From positions 930,001 to 994,000 of the forward strand of contig NZ_VTRU01000001.1 of the NCBI RefSeq assembly GCF_008274625.1: 64,000 bases of DNA, in the 5' to 3' direction. This document shows, piece by piece, positions 9,577 to 19,310 of the stretch. The notes under the pieces were generated by a model. It was not told the origin of the DNA and did not search any database. It was given only the letters and a program-made list of their open reading frames with translations. This stretch comes from Chryseobacterium panacisoli (GTDB taxonomy: Bacteria > Bacteroidota > Bacteroidia > Flavobacteriales > Weeksellaceae). Each line of letters begins with the position of its first letter. The first letter of the stretch is position 1. The position numbers and the translations under genes were made by a program.

Positions 9577-10605
9577 ATGAATAAGAAAAATGCCACAATA
9601 TATGACATCTCGAAAAAGCTTAACGTAAGTGTGGCAACTGTTTCCAGAGCATTGAACGACCATCCGAGAATAAGCCAGGCCACGAAAGATCTGGTAAAGA
9701 AAACGGCCAAAGAAATGAACTACAAGCAAAACAACCTTGCCAAAGCTCTGAAAAGCGGGGAAACAAAAAACGTAGGAATTATCGTGCCTTACATTAATAC
9801 CAATTTCTTTTCATCCGTAATCCGCGGAATTGAAGAAGAGCTTTCTCCGCATGGCTATCATGTGATTATCTGCCAGAGCCATGAAGATGTGAATATTGAA
9901 AAAAGGCACTTAAACACTTTGCTTAATGCTCAGGTTGACGGTATTTTCATGTCTGTTTCCAAGACCACCATTGATACCGAACATATTCAGAATATTCTGA
10001 GCACCACCAATACTCCTATTATATTTTTTGACCGTAAAAAAGACATTTCAGGAATCAGTACAGTAACTATTGATGATTATCGCGGTGGTTATATGGCTAC
10101 TGAACACCTGATTAATGAAGGATACAGAAATATTTGCCATTTCTCCGGAGACTTAAATCTGGAAATTTATGAGAACCGTCTGAAAGGTTACAAACAGGCT
10201 TTAATGGACCATAATTTAAGCATAAAGGAAGAAAATATTATCACAACCGGAAGTTCGATCGATGAAGGGATTGATGCGGTTAAAAAACTTTGGGATAAAA
10301 AGTCTGTTCCGGATGCTATCTTTTCATCCAGTGATTTTGCTGCGTTAGGTGCTTGTCAGGAACTTAAAAAACGTAAAATCAAAATTCCGCAGGAAGTTGC
10401 TGTTATTGGCTTTTCTAATGAACCTTTTACCCAATTTATGGAGCTTCCGATAAGTTCTGTAGATCAGACTCCCCTGACGATGGGGAAAATGGCAGGACAG
10501 GTTTTTATTGAAAGCGTAAAGGAAAATGGTTCCGGAGTTTCTATTGAGAAAAAGGTGGTTTTGGCACCGCAGCTTTATATCAGGAAGTCTTCAAAAAGGA
10601 AGTGA
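9577..10605 (+). CDS. LacI-family transcriptional regulator
   Basis: A 342-residue repressor-type protein. The N-terminal helix-turn-helix reads TIYDISKKLNVS then VATVSRALND, typical of LacI DNA-binding heads, followed by a hinge region and a periplasmic-binding-protein-like effector domain (motifs NVGIIVPY, a VDGIFMS block, an AVIGFSN block). I chose the ATG at 9577 because the DNA-binding head begins at once; in-frame TTG (9511) and ATG (9532) starts would add an unusual tail. It is the only sugar-type regulator in the locus, so it is the natural candidate to bind the GCAATCGATTGC sites. No such site is seen before its own gene. The effector is unknown. Confidence 0.93.
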   Translation: MNKKNATIYDISKKLNVSVATVSRALNDHPRISQATKDLVKKTAKEMNYKQNNLAKALKSGETKNVGIIVPYINTNFFSSVIRGIEEELSPHGYHVIICQSHEDVNIEKRHLNTLLNAQVDGIFMSVSKTTIDTEHIQNILSTTNTPIIFFDRKKDISGISTVTIDDYRGGYMATEHLINEGYRNICHFSGDLNLEIYENRLKGYKQALMDHNLSIKEENIITTGSSIDEGIDAVKKLWDKKSVPDAIFSSSDFAALGACQELKKRKIKIPQEVAVIGFSNEPFTQFMELPISSVDQTPLTMGKMAGQVFIESVKENGSGVSIEKKVVLAPQLYIRKSSKRK

Positions 10606-10936
10606 TTTTATTTTGTCTTGCACTCAGGCAGTGGGATTTTCTTAACGTTCACAAAACTATTTTCCTTAACGCTCCATTTTCCTGATGGCGTTAATAATAT
10701 CTCAGTTTGTCATTCTAAAGTAATTTCAGCATTTTCTTACATTTTGGCTAAAGCCTAATCTGATTGTATATTCTTAAGCGGACTAAAGTCCGCTCCTATT
10801 GATCAAGAACATTGTGTTTATTCGTGAAAAATATTTGTTTCATTTGTATTAAATTCAATTTATTCCAAAAGAAAAGCTTCCCACATTATGTAGAAAGCAT
10901 TTTCAAATCTAATTATTTATATATAAAAAACGATAA
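10606..10936. other. Convergent spacer between the LacI gene and uxaA
   Basis: A 331-bp spacer between converging genes. Besides the palindromic repeat pair at 10746-10794 I see no gene and no clear T-run terminator. Confidence 0.5.
10746..10794. repeat. Pair of small intergenic palindromes
   Basis: Two hairpins sit close together: GGCTAAAGCC at 10746-10755 and the 18-bp palindrome AGCGGACTAAAGTCCGCT at 10777-10794. From memory, similar taaagcc / taaagtcc hairpin pairs recur between genes in Chryseobacterium-like genomes. They may help end the two converging transcripts. Confidence 0.5.
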
Positions 10937-12550
10937 TTATAAACTTACGCCCCGTCTCCAGGGAATAAAATCGTTCTGATTGAGAATTGCCGCTTTGGTT
11001 TTTACCTCTCCGCTGGCAACTTCTATGATAAATTCTAACAATTCTTCTGCTTTTTCGTCTATTGACTTTTCCCCTGTAATCACATCTCCTGTATTAAAAT
11101 CAATGATATCGGGCATCCTTTCTGACAATGCTGTATTTGATGAAATTTTCACTACCGGAACCACAGGATTTCCTGTCGGAGTTCCCAAACCTGTTGTAAA
11201 TAAAACAATATTGGAACCTGAACCTACTAAAGCCGTAGTACATTCCACGTCATTTCCCGGAGTACACAATAAATTTAAGCCCGGTTCTTTGATGTATTCT
11301 GTAAAATCGAGTACATCATTTATCGGTGATGAGCCGCCTTTTTTAGCTGCTCCTGCAGATTTCATGGCATCCGTTATTAGTCCGTCTTTAATATTCCCCG
11401 GTGACGGATTCATATCAAAGCCAGATCCTGCAGCAACAACTGATTTTTCAAAATCTTTCATTAATTGTAAAAACCTTTCTGCGTCTTCTTCTTTCACACA
11501 GCGGTTGACCAGCTCCTGCTCTACTCCGCATAGTTCCGGGAATTCTGAAAGAATAGTTGAGCCTCCGATTCCTGCCATTAAATCTGACAGCTGTCCTAAA
11601 ACCGGGTTTGCCGAAATCCCTGAGAAACCATCTGAACCACCACATTCCAACCCTAAAACAAGCTTAGAAATGGGTGCAGGTTTTCTTTCTGTTTCGTTAG
11701 CCTTTTTGATGGCTTCGTAAGAGTCTTTAATAATTCCGCTTAACATTTCATCTACAGTTCCGGACTTTTGCTGTTCGTAAACGATGATAGGCTTTTTATT
11801 ATCCGGACTGATTTTTTCCAGGGCATCTTTAAAAATCTGAACCTGTAAATTCTGGCAGCCCAAGCTTAAAACTGTTGCTCCGGCTACGTTCGGATTGTTA
11901 ACATATCCTGCGAGCAATCTTCCCAATGCCTCGGCATCCTGACGAATTCCGCCACAACCGCCCTGATGCGTAATGAATTTAACTTCAATATTTTTAAATA
12001 CTCTTGAATCCTGCTCTTCTTCAACAGCAGTTTCCGTTTCGGAATTATTGATTAATGACCTTAATAATAACTGGTGTTTTGTGACTTTTTCAAATAACAG
12101 TTCCTTTTCAAAAACATCCTTTAAAATTTCAACATTTCTGTTTTCACAAAAAACCAGCGGGAAAAATAACCATACATTTTCCGTTCCTACCTGCCCGTCT
12201 TCGCGGTGATAACCCATAAATGTTTTATCTTTCCATTGATCAACATTGGGAGCAGTCCAGGAAGTGGTTTCTGTTTTTCGTTCTACTTTTGCGCTTTGAT
12301 GTTTTACATTTTCGGTGGTAATCACCTCTCCTTTCCGGATCGGCAGACTGGCTTTTCCCACCAAAACTCCGTACATGATAATAGCATCACCTACGGCAAG
12401 ATCTTCAGTCACGAATTTGTGTTTCGCTTTCGTGTCTTTTATAATTTCATAAGTAAGCTCTCCCAAAGTAACCGTTTCCCCCTGCGCCAGATCTACCAAT
12501 GCGACTGCTACATTATCCCTGGGATTTACTTTTAGTACTTTCTTTTGCAT
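10937..12550 (-). CDS. uxaA: Altronate dehydratase
   Basis: A 537-residue enzyme converting D-altronate to 2-keto-3-deoxygluconate (KDG). The N-terminal 95 residues are an SAF domain; the UxaA catalytic domain follows with HQGGCGGIRQ, SLGCQNLQ, GLECGGSDGFSG and CTPGNDVE blocks whose cysteines are probable metal ligands. The ATG at 12550 is preferred because it begins the SAF domain and leaves a 5-bp gap to uxaB; a longer frame overlaps uxaB by 64 bases and adds non-homologous residues. It is the last gene of the eight-gene uronate operon. Confidence 0.95.
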   Translation of the reverse strand: MQKKVLKVNPRDNVAVALVDLAQGETVTLGELTYEIIKDTKAKHKFVTEDLAVGDAIIMYGVLVGKASLPIRKGEVITTENVKHQSAKVERKTETTSWTAPNVDQWKDKTFMGYHREDGQVGTENVWLFFPLVFCENRNVEILKDVFEKELLFEKVTKHQLLLRSLINNSETETAVEEEQDSRVFKNIEVKFITHQGGCGGIRQDAEALGRLLAGYVNNPNVAGATVLSLGCQNLQVQIFKDALEKISPDNKKPIIVYEQQKSGTVDEMLSGIIKDSYEAIKKANETERKPAPISKLVLGLECGGSDGFSGISANPVLGQLSDLMAGIGGSTILSEFPELCGVEQELVNRCVKEEDAERFLQLMKDFEKSVVAAGSGFDMNPSPGNIKDGLITDAMKSAGAAKKGGSSPINDVLDFTEYIKEPGLNLLCTPGNDVECTTALVGSGSNIVLFTTGLGTPTGNPVVPVVKISSNTALSERMPDIIDFNTGDVITGEKSIDEKAEELLEFIIEVASGEVKTKAAILNQNDFIPWRRGVSL

Positions 12551-12555
12551 TTTTT

Positions 12556-14019
12556 CTAAGAATAAAATTGTATAAAGTTGTAATACGCAGTTTCTACGCC
12601 GTTGTGGTCTATTTCCCACAAAGCTTTTGCTACTGCATCTTTCAGTCCGTCAACCTGAGTAAGGTCTGTATCCCAGAAAGCGGTTTCGCTTAATGATAAT
12701 TCTGCTATTTTCCCATAATCTCCGTTTGTCCAGATCTCTTTGAATTGAGCAACAATGGATTCTTCATCATTAATTGGCAAAGAGTTCTCACCAAAATTCC
12801 CCTGGTAAAACCTGATTAAACTTGCCAAAGAGAATACCAGATTCAATGGTAATTTTTGATTAATTTCAACGTAACCCAACAAACTCGGAAGGATTCTTAC
12901 TTTAAATTTAGAAACAAAATATAACGCAATACTCGCCTGATAATGTTTAATAAAAGGATTTCTGAATCTGTCGAAAACTTCCTCCGCGAAATCTTTCAGT
13001 TCCGTTTCATCCAGACCTAAAGTGGGATTTACTTCATTAAAAATGGTTTCGCTTAAAAACTTTCCGATAAACGCATCGTCAATAGATTCCTTTACCGTTT
13101 CCTTACCTGATAAAACTGCAGGAGCCAGCATTAAGGTATGGCCGCCATTCAGGATTCTCACTTTTCTCAAACGATACGGCTGAATATCGTCGACCACCAG
13201 AATCTGTTCGTTAATTTGCGCAAAAGGAATTCTTTCTTTTAAATTTCCGGCATCCTGAATCACCCAAAGCAGGAATATTTCAGAAACAACCATCATCTGA
13301 TCTTCATAATCCAGTTGATCTTGGTATGATTCTGCATCATCTTTCGGATAACCCGGAACAATTCTGTCCACCAAAGTATTATGGAAATAATTATTTTGAT
13401 TAATCCATTGCTCAAAATCAACATCTAAATTCCAAAGCCGGGCATATTTCAGGATCATATCTCTCAATACAAATGCATTGTCTTCAATTAATTCGCAAGG
13501 AATAATTCTTACTCCTTTATCTGCAGCTCCGTTGAAATGTTTGAATCTCTCGTGTAATAAAACTGTTAGTTTTGCAGGGAAATTCTTGTGCGGACCAATG
13601 TAATCATTTTCTGATTCGTCATAAGCAATTCCCGTTTCTGTTGTGTTTGAGAAGATAAATTCTAATTCTTCTTCTTTCGCCAACGCTAAGAATTCATCGT
13701 AATTTGTATAAGGATTAATCGACTTCTGAATCGCAGAAATCACTTGTTTTGTATCAACGATCTCCCCTTTTTTAATTCCCCTTGAGAAAAGCGTGTACAG
13801 ATTATCCTGTTCTTCCAATTTATGAACCGAACCGCCCGCTGTTGGCTGAACGTTTACAATTCCGGCATTGAATCCCGCTTCTTTATTTAATTTATCAATG
13901 ACATAATCTGTAAATCCTCTCATAAAATTTCCACCTCCAAACTGTATAATTTTGATGGGAAGTTTTTCCTGAGAACCGATTAATTCGCGATTTAATTTTT
14001 GTTTTATCTGATTTTCCAT
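12556..14019 (-). CDS. uxaB: Tagaturonate reductase (altronate oxidoreductase)
   Basis: A 487-residue member of the long-chain mannitol dehydrogenase family that reduces D-tagaturonate to D-altronate with NADH. The N-terminal Rossmann segment IIQFGGGNFMRGF (about 24-36) binds the cofactor. Central blocks such as LNGGHTLM (about 290-297) and the helical C-terminal domain match UxaB. It sits 5 bp before uxaA, the next enzyme of the pathway, and after the exuT-like transporter gene. Confidence 0.93.
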   Translation of the reverse strand: MENQIKQKLNRELIGSQEKLPIKIIQFGGGNFMRGFTDYVIDKLNKEAGFNAGIVNVQPTAGGSVHKLEEQDNLYTLFSRGIKKGEIVDTKQVISAIQKSINPYTNYDEFLALAKEEELEFIFSNTTETGIAYDESENDYIGPHKNFPAKLTVLLHERFKHFNGAADKGVRIIPCELIEDNAFVLRDMILKYARLWNLDVDFEQWINQNNYFHNTLVDRIVPGYPKDDAESYQDQLDYEDQMMVVSEIFLLWVIQDAGNLKERIPFAQINEQILVVDDIQPYRLRKVRILNGGHTLMLAPAVLSGKETVKESIDDAFIGKFLSETIFNEVNPTLGLDETELKDFAEEVFDRFRNPFIKHYQASIALYFVSKFKVRILPSLLGYVEINQKLPLNLVFSLASLIRFYQGNFGENSLPINDEESIVAQFKEIWTNGDYGKIAELSLSETAFWDTDLTQVDGLKDAVAKALWEIDHNGVETAYYNFIQFYS

Positions 14020-14047
14020 CTTTTTAACTCGATGATTTTATTTTTTT

Positions 14048-14127
14048 AACGCAGAGTCCAAGTTTTTTTGACTACTATCTGTTTGTAATTTCGCAAAGGC
14101 GTTTCGTTTAACAAAACTCACAAAGTT
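14048..14127. repeat. Intergenic repeat with TTCGCAAAGGCGTTTC core
   Basis: This spacer between exuT and uxaB carries the 16-base core at 14090-14105 that recurs at 16561-16576. It is AT-rich around the core and non-coding. It looks like one degenerate member of an intergenic repeat family also seen in the next two spacers upstream in the operon. Confidence 0.5.
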
Positions 14128-15660
14128 TTATTTTATCACCTTATATTTTGGAACCAATATTTTCATTACTGTCCAGGCGATAAGATATGCTACGGCACAC
14201 GCTGAAAATATAATCATGTAGCCTTTGTCGATTCCGTCCGCAACTACTGATCCTGATTTTTCCAGCTGCTCAAAAAATCCGTCCGGTAATCTTTCGTTGA
14301 TATATTGAGGATATTTTTCCAATAAAGGAATTCCGTCAACTGTTGACCACGCTTTATGAGCATGATCGAACAATACGCCTGAAGATTTATTAATAATGAA
14401 TGAACCGATTCCGCCTGCCATTCCGCCAATTCCGGTGATGGTTGCGATGGCTTTTTTGGGGAACATATCGCCCACTGTTGAGAAAATATTTGCTGACCAG
14501 GCCTGATGTGCTGCTCCTGCAATTCCGATAATTAAAACCGGAATCCAATACGTTACTGAACCTAAAGGCTGTGCTAAAAGTGCCAACAAAGGAAAAAATG
14601 CGAAAATCAGCATTGCTTTCATTCTTCCTGAGTAAGCATTCATTCCTTTCTTTTCTACAAAATATTTTGGAAGCCACCCTCCGATAATTGACAATAAAGT
14701 AATTATATAAAGAACGAATAATGGCAATGCACTCTGCGTAGAATCCATTTTGTAAACAGAACTTAAATAAGCCGGAGTCCAGAATAAAAAGAACCACCAA
14801 ACGCCGTCTGTCATAAATTTTCCAAAGGCAAAAGCCCAGGTCTGTCTGTAGCTGAAGCATTCTTTGAAAGTGAATTTTCTTTCTTCTGCCTGCACAGTAT
14901 TTTCTTCAACAGCAAAGTCTTCCTGATCCTGCTGAATATAGGTTAATTCATGCTCGTTAACTTTATGATGTTCGTGAGGCTTTTTGTAGTAGAAAACCCA
15001 CAATCCCATCCATACAAATCCCAACGCTCCAATGATGATAAATGCCCATTCCCACCCCATGGCTTTTGCAATAAAAGGAATGGTAACCGGTGCTGCCAAA
15101 GCCCCAACCGTTGCTCCTGCATTGAAAATACTTGTTGCTAAAGCTCTGTCTTTTTTAGGGAAATATTCCGCTGTAGTTTTAATTGCTGCCGGAAAATTTC
15201 CTGCTTCACCAATAGCCAATACGAAACGCGCAAAAATGAACAGCGTTACACTCGTACTGATAATGGCAGAGGTATTGGAAACTGTAGAAATCAATTCTTT
15301 AGATCCGTGAAAACCTGCCAGCCAGTTTCCGGTAAGAATTCCGGAGGTTGCAATACCGCAAAATGCGTGTAAAACCGCGCCGACAGACCAGATTCCGATT
15401 GCCCAGAGGAAACCTTTTTTGGTATCCATCCAATCGACAAATTTTCCGGCGAAAAGCATTCCTACTGCATAGAAAATAGAGAATAACGCCGTGATATTTC
15501 CGTAATCATTATTGTTCCAGTGAAATTCCGGTGCGATAAAATCTTTCCACGTCAAAGATAAAACCTGACGATCAAGATAATTGATCGTGGTTGCAATGAA
15601 CAGCAAAAAGCATATCGTCCATCTGAAGGTGCTCGGTTTAAGAGACTTAACTGAACTCAT
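14128..15660 (-). CDS. exuT: Hexuronate transporter of the ExuT type (MFS)
   Basis: A 510-residue major facilitator with about twelve membrane segments. The start region FRWTICFLLF then INYLDRQVLS is characteristic of the anion:cation symporter group that includes ExuT. A FPAAIKTTAEYFPKKDRA block and a TVGALAAP segment also match. It should take up galacturonate and perhaps glucuronate across the inner membrane. An insertion of about 40 residues between segments 6 and 7 is rich in His, Glu and Gln. It lies in the operon between kdgA and uxaB, which supports the substrate call. Confidence 0.88.
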   Translation of the reverse strand: MSSVKSLKPSTFRWTICFLLFIATTINYLDRQVLSLTWKDFIAPEFHWNNNDYGNITALFSIFYAVGMLFAGKFVDWMDTKKGFLWAIGIWSVGAVLHAFCGIATSGILTGNWLAGFHGSKELISTVSNTSAIISTSVTLFIFARFVLAIGEAGNFPAAIKTTAEYFPKKDRALATSIFNAGATVGALAAPVTIPFIAKAMGWEWAFIIIGALGFVWMGLWVFYYKKPHEHHKVNEHELTYIQQDQEDFAVEENTVQAEERKFTFKECFSYRQTWAFAFGKFMTDGVWWFFLFWTPAYLSSVYKMDSTQSALPLFVLYIITLLSIIGGWLPKYFVEKKGMNAYSGRMKAMLIFAFFPLLALLAQPLGSVTYWIPVLIIGIAGAAHQAWSANIFSTVGDMFPKKAIATITGIGGMAGGIGSFIINKSSGVLFDHAHKAWSTVDGIPLLEKYPQYINERLPDGFFEQLEKSGSVVADGIDKGYMIIFSACAVAYLIAWTVMKILVPKYKVIK

Positions 15661-15697
15661 ATAATTTTAGAATTAGTTATTTTGTTTGAATGTTTTT

Positions 15698-15735
15698 AAG
15701 GCGTTTCACTCAGCTGGGCTCACAAAGTGTTTCCT
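15698..15735. repeat. Short intergenic repeat fragment
   Basis: AAGGCGTTTCACTCAGC at 15698-15714 is identical over 17 bases to 16567-16583 in the next spacer of the same operon. The rest of this 81-bp spacer between kdgA and exuT shows no gene. Confidence 0.5.
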
Positions 15736-15741
15736 GCTTTC

Positions 15742-16413
15742 TTAGTCATTATTATTTTTTAAAGCCTGAATAATTTCCAGCACTTTTACAGTCTCGTTTT
15801 CAATAGTTGTATAGTCTTTAGCAAGCATTAATTCTTTGCTTACCAACTTACTTCCCATTCCTACCGCTGAAACACCAGCTTTAAACCAGCTTTCGATACT
15901 TTGTTTTGTAGTATCAACGCCGCCCGTCGGCATAAATTTCAGATTGGGGAAAACATCTTTGATCGCACTCATAAATCCGATTCCTAAGGCATTCCCAGGG
16001 AATAGTTTAATGAAAGTAACGCCTGCGTTTTCAGCTTCGATAATTTCTGTCGGGGTCATACAACCCGGGCTATACAACCGATCTTTCGGAATCAAAAATT
16101 CTGCAACCTCAGCTACAAAACCCGGACTGATAAAGAAGTCTGCGCCTGCTTTAGAGTATTCTTCAGCTTGCTGTACATTTTTTATTGTTCCGATTCCCAA
16201 CAGCATTTCCGGCATTTCTGCATTACGGATTTCCACCATTTTTGTAAAATTACTTAACGCAGCTTCACCGCGGCTTGTATATTCCACTGCACGAATTCCG
16301 GCTTTGTAAAGTGATCTCAGTATTTCTAAAGTTACTTCTTCATCAGCATTATAATACAGAGGTAAAACTCCCTGATTGATGATGGTATTTGTAACCGATT
16401 GAATTTTTGTCAT
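15742..16413 (-). CDS. kdgA: KDPG aldolase (2-keto-3-deoxy-6-phosphogluconate aldolase)
   Basis: A 223-residue TIM-barrel class I aldolase that splits KDPG into pyruvate and glyceraldehyde 3-phosphate. The general-base Glu45 is in VEYTSRG. The Schiff-base Lys136 is in FIKLFPGN, and the phosphate-binding TGGV segment follows. Length is typical of Eda/KdgA. It follows kdgK by 220 bp in the uronate operon and completes the route to central metabolism. Confidence 0.95.
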   Translation of the reverse strand: MTKIQSVTNTIINQGVLPLYYNADEEVTLEILRSLYKAGIRAVEYTSRGEAALSNFTKMVEIRNAEMPEMLLGIGTIKNVQQAEEYSKAGADFFISPGFVAEVAEFLIPKDRLYSPGCMTPTEIIEAENAGVTFIKLFPGNALGIGFMSAIKDVFPNLKFMPTGGVDTTKQSIESWFKAGVSAVGMGSKLVSKELMLAKDYTTIENETVKVLEIIQALKNNND

Positions 16414-16508
16414 TTTGTTGAATTACTTTGTTGAAAATAATCATTGATGGGGTTTTATCCATCCTTTAGTATGCTGTCCCTTCAAGACTTTATCTTAATC
16501 TTTTCTTT

Positions 16509-16600
16509 TACCGCAAAGGGTGCAAAGATTTTCTTTTTAGTGCTTGATGTGTATTTTAAGTTCGCAAAGGCGTTTCACTCAGCGAAGTCGACAATTTTTT
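16509..16600. repeat. Intergenic repeat between kdgK and kdgA
   Basis: The spacer includes TACCGCAAAGGGTGCAAAG and, at 16561-16583, the TTCGCAAAGGCGTTTCACTCAGC stretch whose parts recur at 14090-14105 and 15698-15714. It has no coding potential. This spacer holds the most complete of the three copies in this operon. Confidence 0.55.
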
Positions 16601-16633
16601 AGTTTTATCGATAAGCCAATTACCAAAAGTCAA

Positions 16634-17641
16634 CTACCTTTTTATTCTTCCGCCTGAACCTCCGTTCATGACTTCCAGAATATCTTCTGCACTGCTATAA
16701 TTGATGTCTCCTAATATGGTGTGCTTTATTGCACACGCTGCATTAGCGAATTGTAATGCTTTTTCGTCATCGAAATTCATTAATCCATAGATCAAACCTG
16801 CCGCAAAAGCATCACCTGTCCCGATTCTGTCAACCACAGGATTAACTTCCAGCAATTCAGTTTCAAAATAGTTATCACCCGCTAAAGCTCTTCCCTGTGT
16901 CTGCTGAGAACTTGCTGTAACGCCAATTCTTATTTTGTCGAAAATTTTATGAATAGAAGGGCATTGCTGTTTTAATTCTCTGCAGGCTGCGGTGAATCCT
17001 TCCTTATCTGACGAAAAATGAGTTCCGAGAATTTCATTAATTTCATTCACTCCACCGATAAAAATCGTTGAATAAGAAACCAGCTCTTTCAAAACTTCAT
17101 GTCCTTTTTTGCCATATTTCCAAAGATTTGAACGGTATGCAGGATCAGTTGTAACCTCAATTCCCAATTCACGGGCTGTTTGTAAACCTTCTTTCAGACT
17201 TTCATAAGCTGCTTCGGAAATTCCCGGGCTAATGCCTGTCCAATGGAAATACTGGCACCCTTCAAGGGCTTTTTTCCAGTCAATTTGTTCAGGCTTACTA
17301 TTTGCAAAAGAACCGTTCAGTCTGTTGTAAGCAATTCTGCTGGCACGAACTGATGAACCAACTTCTAAAAAATACAACCCCAGAGGATGGTCATTTTTGC
17401 TGATAAAAGCTGTGTCAATTCCAAAACTCTTAATAAAGGAAACCGCCGATTCACCTACAAAATCATCAGAAACACTGCTGATATGCCTTACATCACAACC
17501 CATCGTTGCCAATGAAGAGGCTACATTAAGCTCCGTTCCGCCGAAAAAGAATTCCATTTCATGGCTTTGTTTCATGGTTCTGTTTCCGGGTGGAGAAAGT
17601 CTCATGATGACTTCTCCAAATGTGACTATTTTGCTGCTCAT
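16634..17641 (-). CDS. kdgK: 2-keto-3-deoxygluconate kinase
   Basis: A 335-residue PfkB/ribokinase-family kinase phosphorylating KDG to KDPG. The N-terminal GGTELNVA segment (34-41) and the catalytic GTGDAFAAG block (274-282, base Asp277) are intact. The gene is between uxaC and kdgA in the operon, the position expected for KdgK, and receives substrate from both UxaA and KduD branches. The upstream spacer of 253 bp carries two repeat elements, so an internal promoter or processing site is possible. Confidence 0.94.
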   Translation of the reverse strand: MSSKIVTFGEVIMRLSPPGNRTMKQSHEMEFFFGGTELNVASSLATMGCDVRHISSVSDDFVGESAVSFIKSFGIDTAFISKNDHPLGLYFLEVGSSVRASRIAYNRLNGSFANSKPEQIDWKKALEGCQYFHWTGISPGISEAAYESLKEGLQTARELGIEVTTDPAYRSNLWKYGKKGHEVLKELVSYSTIFIGGVNEINEILGTHFSSDKEGFTAACRELKQQCPSIHKIFDKIRIGVTASSQQTQGRALAGDNYFETELLEVNPVVDRIGTGDAFAAGLIYGLMNFDDEKALQFANAACAIKHTILGDINYSSAEDILEVMNGGSGGRIKR

Positions 17642-17662
17642 TTTTTAATCAACCTTTTATTT

Positions 17663-17793
17663 TTAAGCCATTAAGATTTATTGAAGGAGTTAGAAAAGTT
17701 AAGTTTGGCTATTCCTTAAGATTATTTAAAATCTGTATGCTTTTTCTTACTTCAACTTAACCTCTTAAATTTCTTTAATGGTTTAAAATTTTA
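17663..17793. repeat. 131-bp imperfect inverted-repeat element, copy A
   Basis: The element starts TTAAGCCATTAAGA and ends TCTTTAATGGTTTAA followed by AATTTTA, so the tips are near inverted repeats. It aligns over its whole length with 35920-36051, with shared blocks such as TCTTACTTxAACTTAAC near the right end. It is non-coding and lies between uxaC and kdgK. Confidence 0.75.
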
Positions 17794-17801
17794 TTTTTTA
17801 T

Positions 17802-17876
17802 CTCTCGCAGATTTAGCAAATCTGGCAGATGATTGTGTTAAAAAAAATCTGATTAATCAGCTCAATCTGCAAGAGG
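17802..17876. repeat. 75-bp imperfect inverted repeat, CAGATT family copy A
   Basis: The left arm CTCTCGCAGATTTAGCAAAT and the right arm, read in reverse complement as CCTCTTGCAGATTGAGC, form a long imperfect hairpin. The left arm resembles 33249-33279, sharing CAAATCTG then CAGATGATT. It directly follows the 131-bp element in the same spacer. Confidence 0.6.
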
Positions 17877-17894
17877 TTTTATTTAATTTGAAAT

Positions 17895-19292
17895 TTAAAA
17901 ATCAAAATAATTTTTAGCATTATGATAACAAATATCTGAAATGGTCTTACCAATCAGTTCGATATCATCAGGTAATTCGCCGTTTTTCATTTCTTCTCCG
18001 AAAAGGTTACACAGTACTCTTCTGAAATATTCGTGTCTCGGGAAAGAAAGAAAACTTCTGGAATCCGTAAGCATTCCAACGAAACAGCTGATCAATCCCA
18101 TATTTGAAAGGGCATTCATCTGCTTGATCATTCCGTCTTTCTGGTCCAGGAACCACCATCCTGATCCAAACTGTACTTTTCCTTTGATGCTTCCATCATT
18201 GAAATTTCCGATCATTGTCGCAAAAATCTCGTTGTCTGCGGGATTTAAATTATATAAAATGGTTTTTGTTAACTTATCTTTTCCGTCTAATGTGTTCAGT
18301 AATTTAGACAGGGTTTCTGCCTGAACGAAATCACCGATAGAATCCCAGCCTGTATCAGGACCTAGAATTCTGTGCATTCTTTCATTATTATTTCTCAGCG
18401 CTCCAAGATGGAACTGCTGTACCCAGCCGTATTTGTGGTACGCTTCTCCTAAAAATAATAAAATGGCAGTTTTGAATTGATTCACTTGTTTTTCAGCAAT
18501 TACTTTTCCTGAAATTTTATCATTAAAAATCGCACTTACTTCCGCTTCTGAAGCTTCTTCAAAAGAAATATTATTCAATCCGTGGTCACACAATCTGCAG
18601 CCATTTTCATGGAAATATTCAATTCTTTTGATTAAAGCATCACATAAATTCTGGTAAGAATTAATTTCAATTCCGGCAGATTCGCCCAATTTTGAAATAT
18701 AATCTGCAAAGTTGTGATTTTCGATTAAAATTGCTTTATCAGGACGGAAAGCTGTACTTACTTTAATGCTGAAATCGCTTTTTGCCAGATCCTGATGATA
18801 ATTCAACAGATCTGTAGGATCTTCCGTTGTACACAGAGATTCTACATTCATCATTTTTAATAAGCCTCTTGTTGATTTTTCAGGAGTATGAAGCTGAGCG
18901 GTGATATTTTCGTAGATTTCTGATGCGTTGTCTGCATTTAACAATTCATCAATTCCGAAATATCTTTTTAATTCCAGATGGGTCCAATGGTACAAAGGAT
19001 TTCTCAATGTATACGGAACTGTTTTTGCCCAGGCCTCAAATTTTTCTTTATCTGAAGCGTCTCCCGTGATGAATTTTTCGTTCACTCCCATGGTACGCAT
19101 GGCTCTCCATTTGTAATGATCACCCGCAATCCAAACCTTTGAGATATTATCGAAAACGGTGTCTTCTGCAATATCTTTAGGAATCAAATGATTATGATAA
19201 TCAATGATGGGTTGTTTTTCTGCATATCTGAAGTATAATTCTTCAGCGTATTTATTTTGTAATAAAAAGTTATCTGTAATAAAAGGTTTCAT
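17895..19292 (-). CDS. uxaC: Uronate isomerase (glucuronate/galacturonate isomerase)
   Basis: A 465-residue amidohydrolase-fold isomerase that converts D-galacturonate to D-tagaturonate and D-glucuronate to D-fructuronate. The metal site motif DYHNHL (30-35), the GDHYKWRAMR block and the C-terminal segments LTDSRSFLSFPRHEYFRR are characteristic of UxaC. It follows kduD by 18 bp. No uxuA or uxuB is seen, so the fructuronate branch is not encoded here. Confidence 0.96.
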   Translation of the reverse strand: MKPFITDNFLLQNKYAEELYFRYAEKQPIIDYHNHLIPKDIAEDTVFDNISKVWIAGDHYKWRAMRTMGVNEKFITGDASDKEKFEAWAKTVPYTLRNPLYHWTHLELKRYFGIDELLNADNASEIYENITAQLHTPEKSTRGLLKMMNVESLCTTEDPTDLLNYHQDLAKSDFSIKVSTAFRPDKAILIENHNFADYISKLGESAGIEINSYQNLCDALIKRIEYFHENGCRLCDHGLNNISFEEASEAEVSAIFNDKISGKVIAEKQVNQFKTAILLFLGEAYHKYGWVQQFHLGALRNNNERMHRILGPDTGWDSIGDFVQAETLSKLLNTLDGKDKLTKTILYNLNPADNEIFATMIGNFNDGSIKGKVQFGSGWWFLDQKDGMIKQMNALSNMGLISCFVGMLTDSRSFLSFPRHEYFRRVLCNLFGEEMKNGELPDDIELIGKTISDICYHNAKNYFDF

Positions 19293-19310
19293 TCTAGTCT
19301 GATTCTGTTG

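Noticed and set aside
10980..11720. 246-codon plus-strand ORF opposite uxaA
   Set aside because: Shadow of the well-supported uxaA gene; its translation has no recognisable family features.
12551..12619. Upstream extension of uxaA
   Set aside because: It overlaps uxaB, has no homology to the SAF domain, and a good ATG lies at 12550.
14390..14860. 156-codon minus-strand ORF within exuT
   Set aside because: Same strand but different frame from a clear MFS transporter gene, with a non-protein-like composition.
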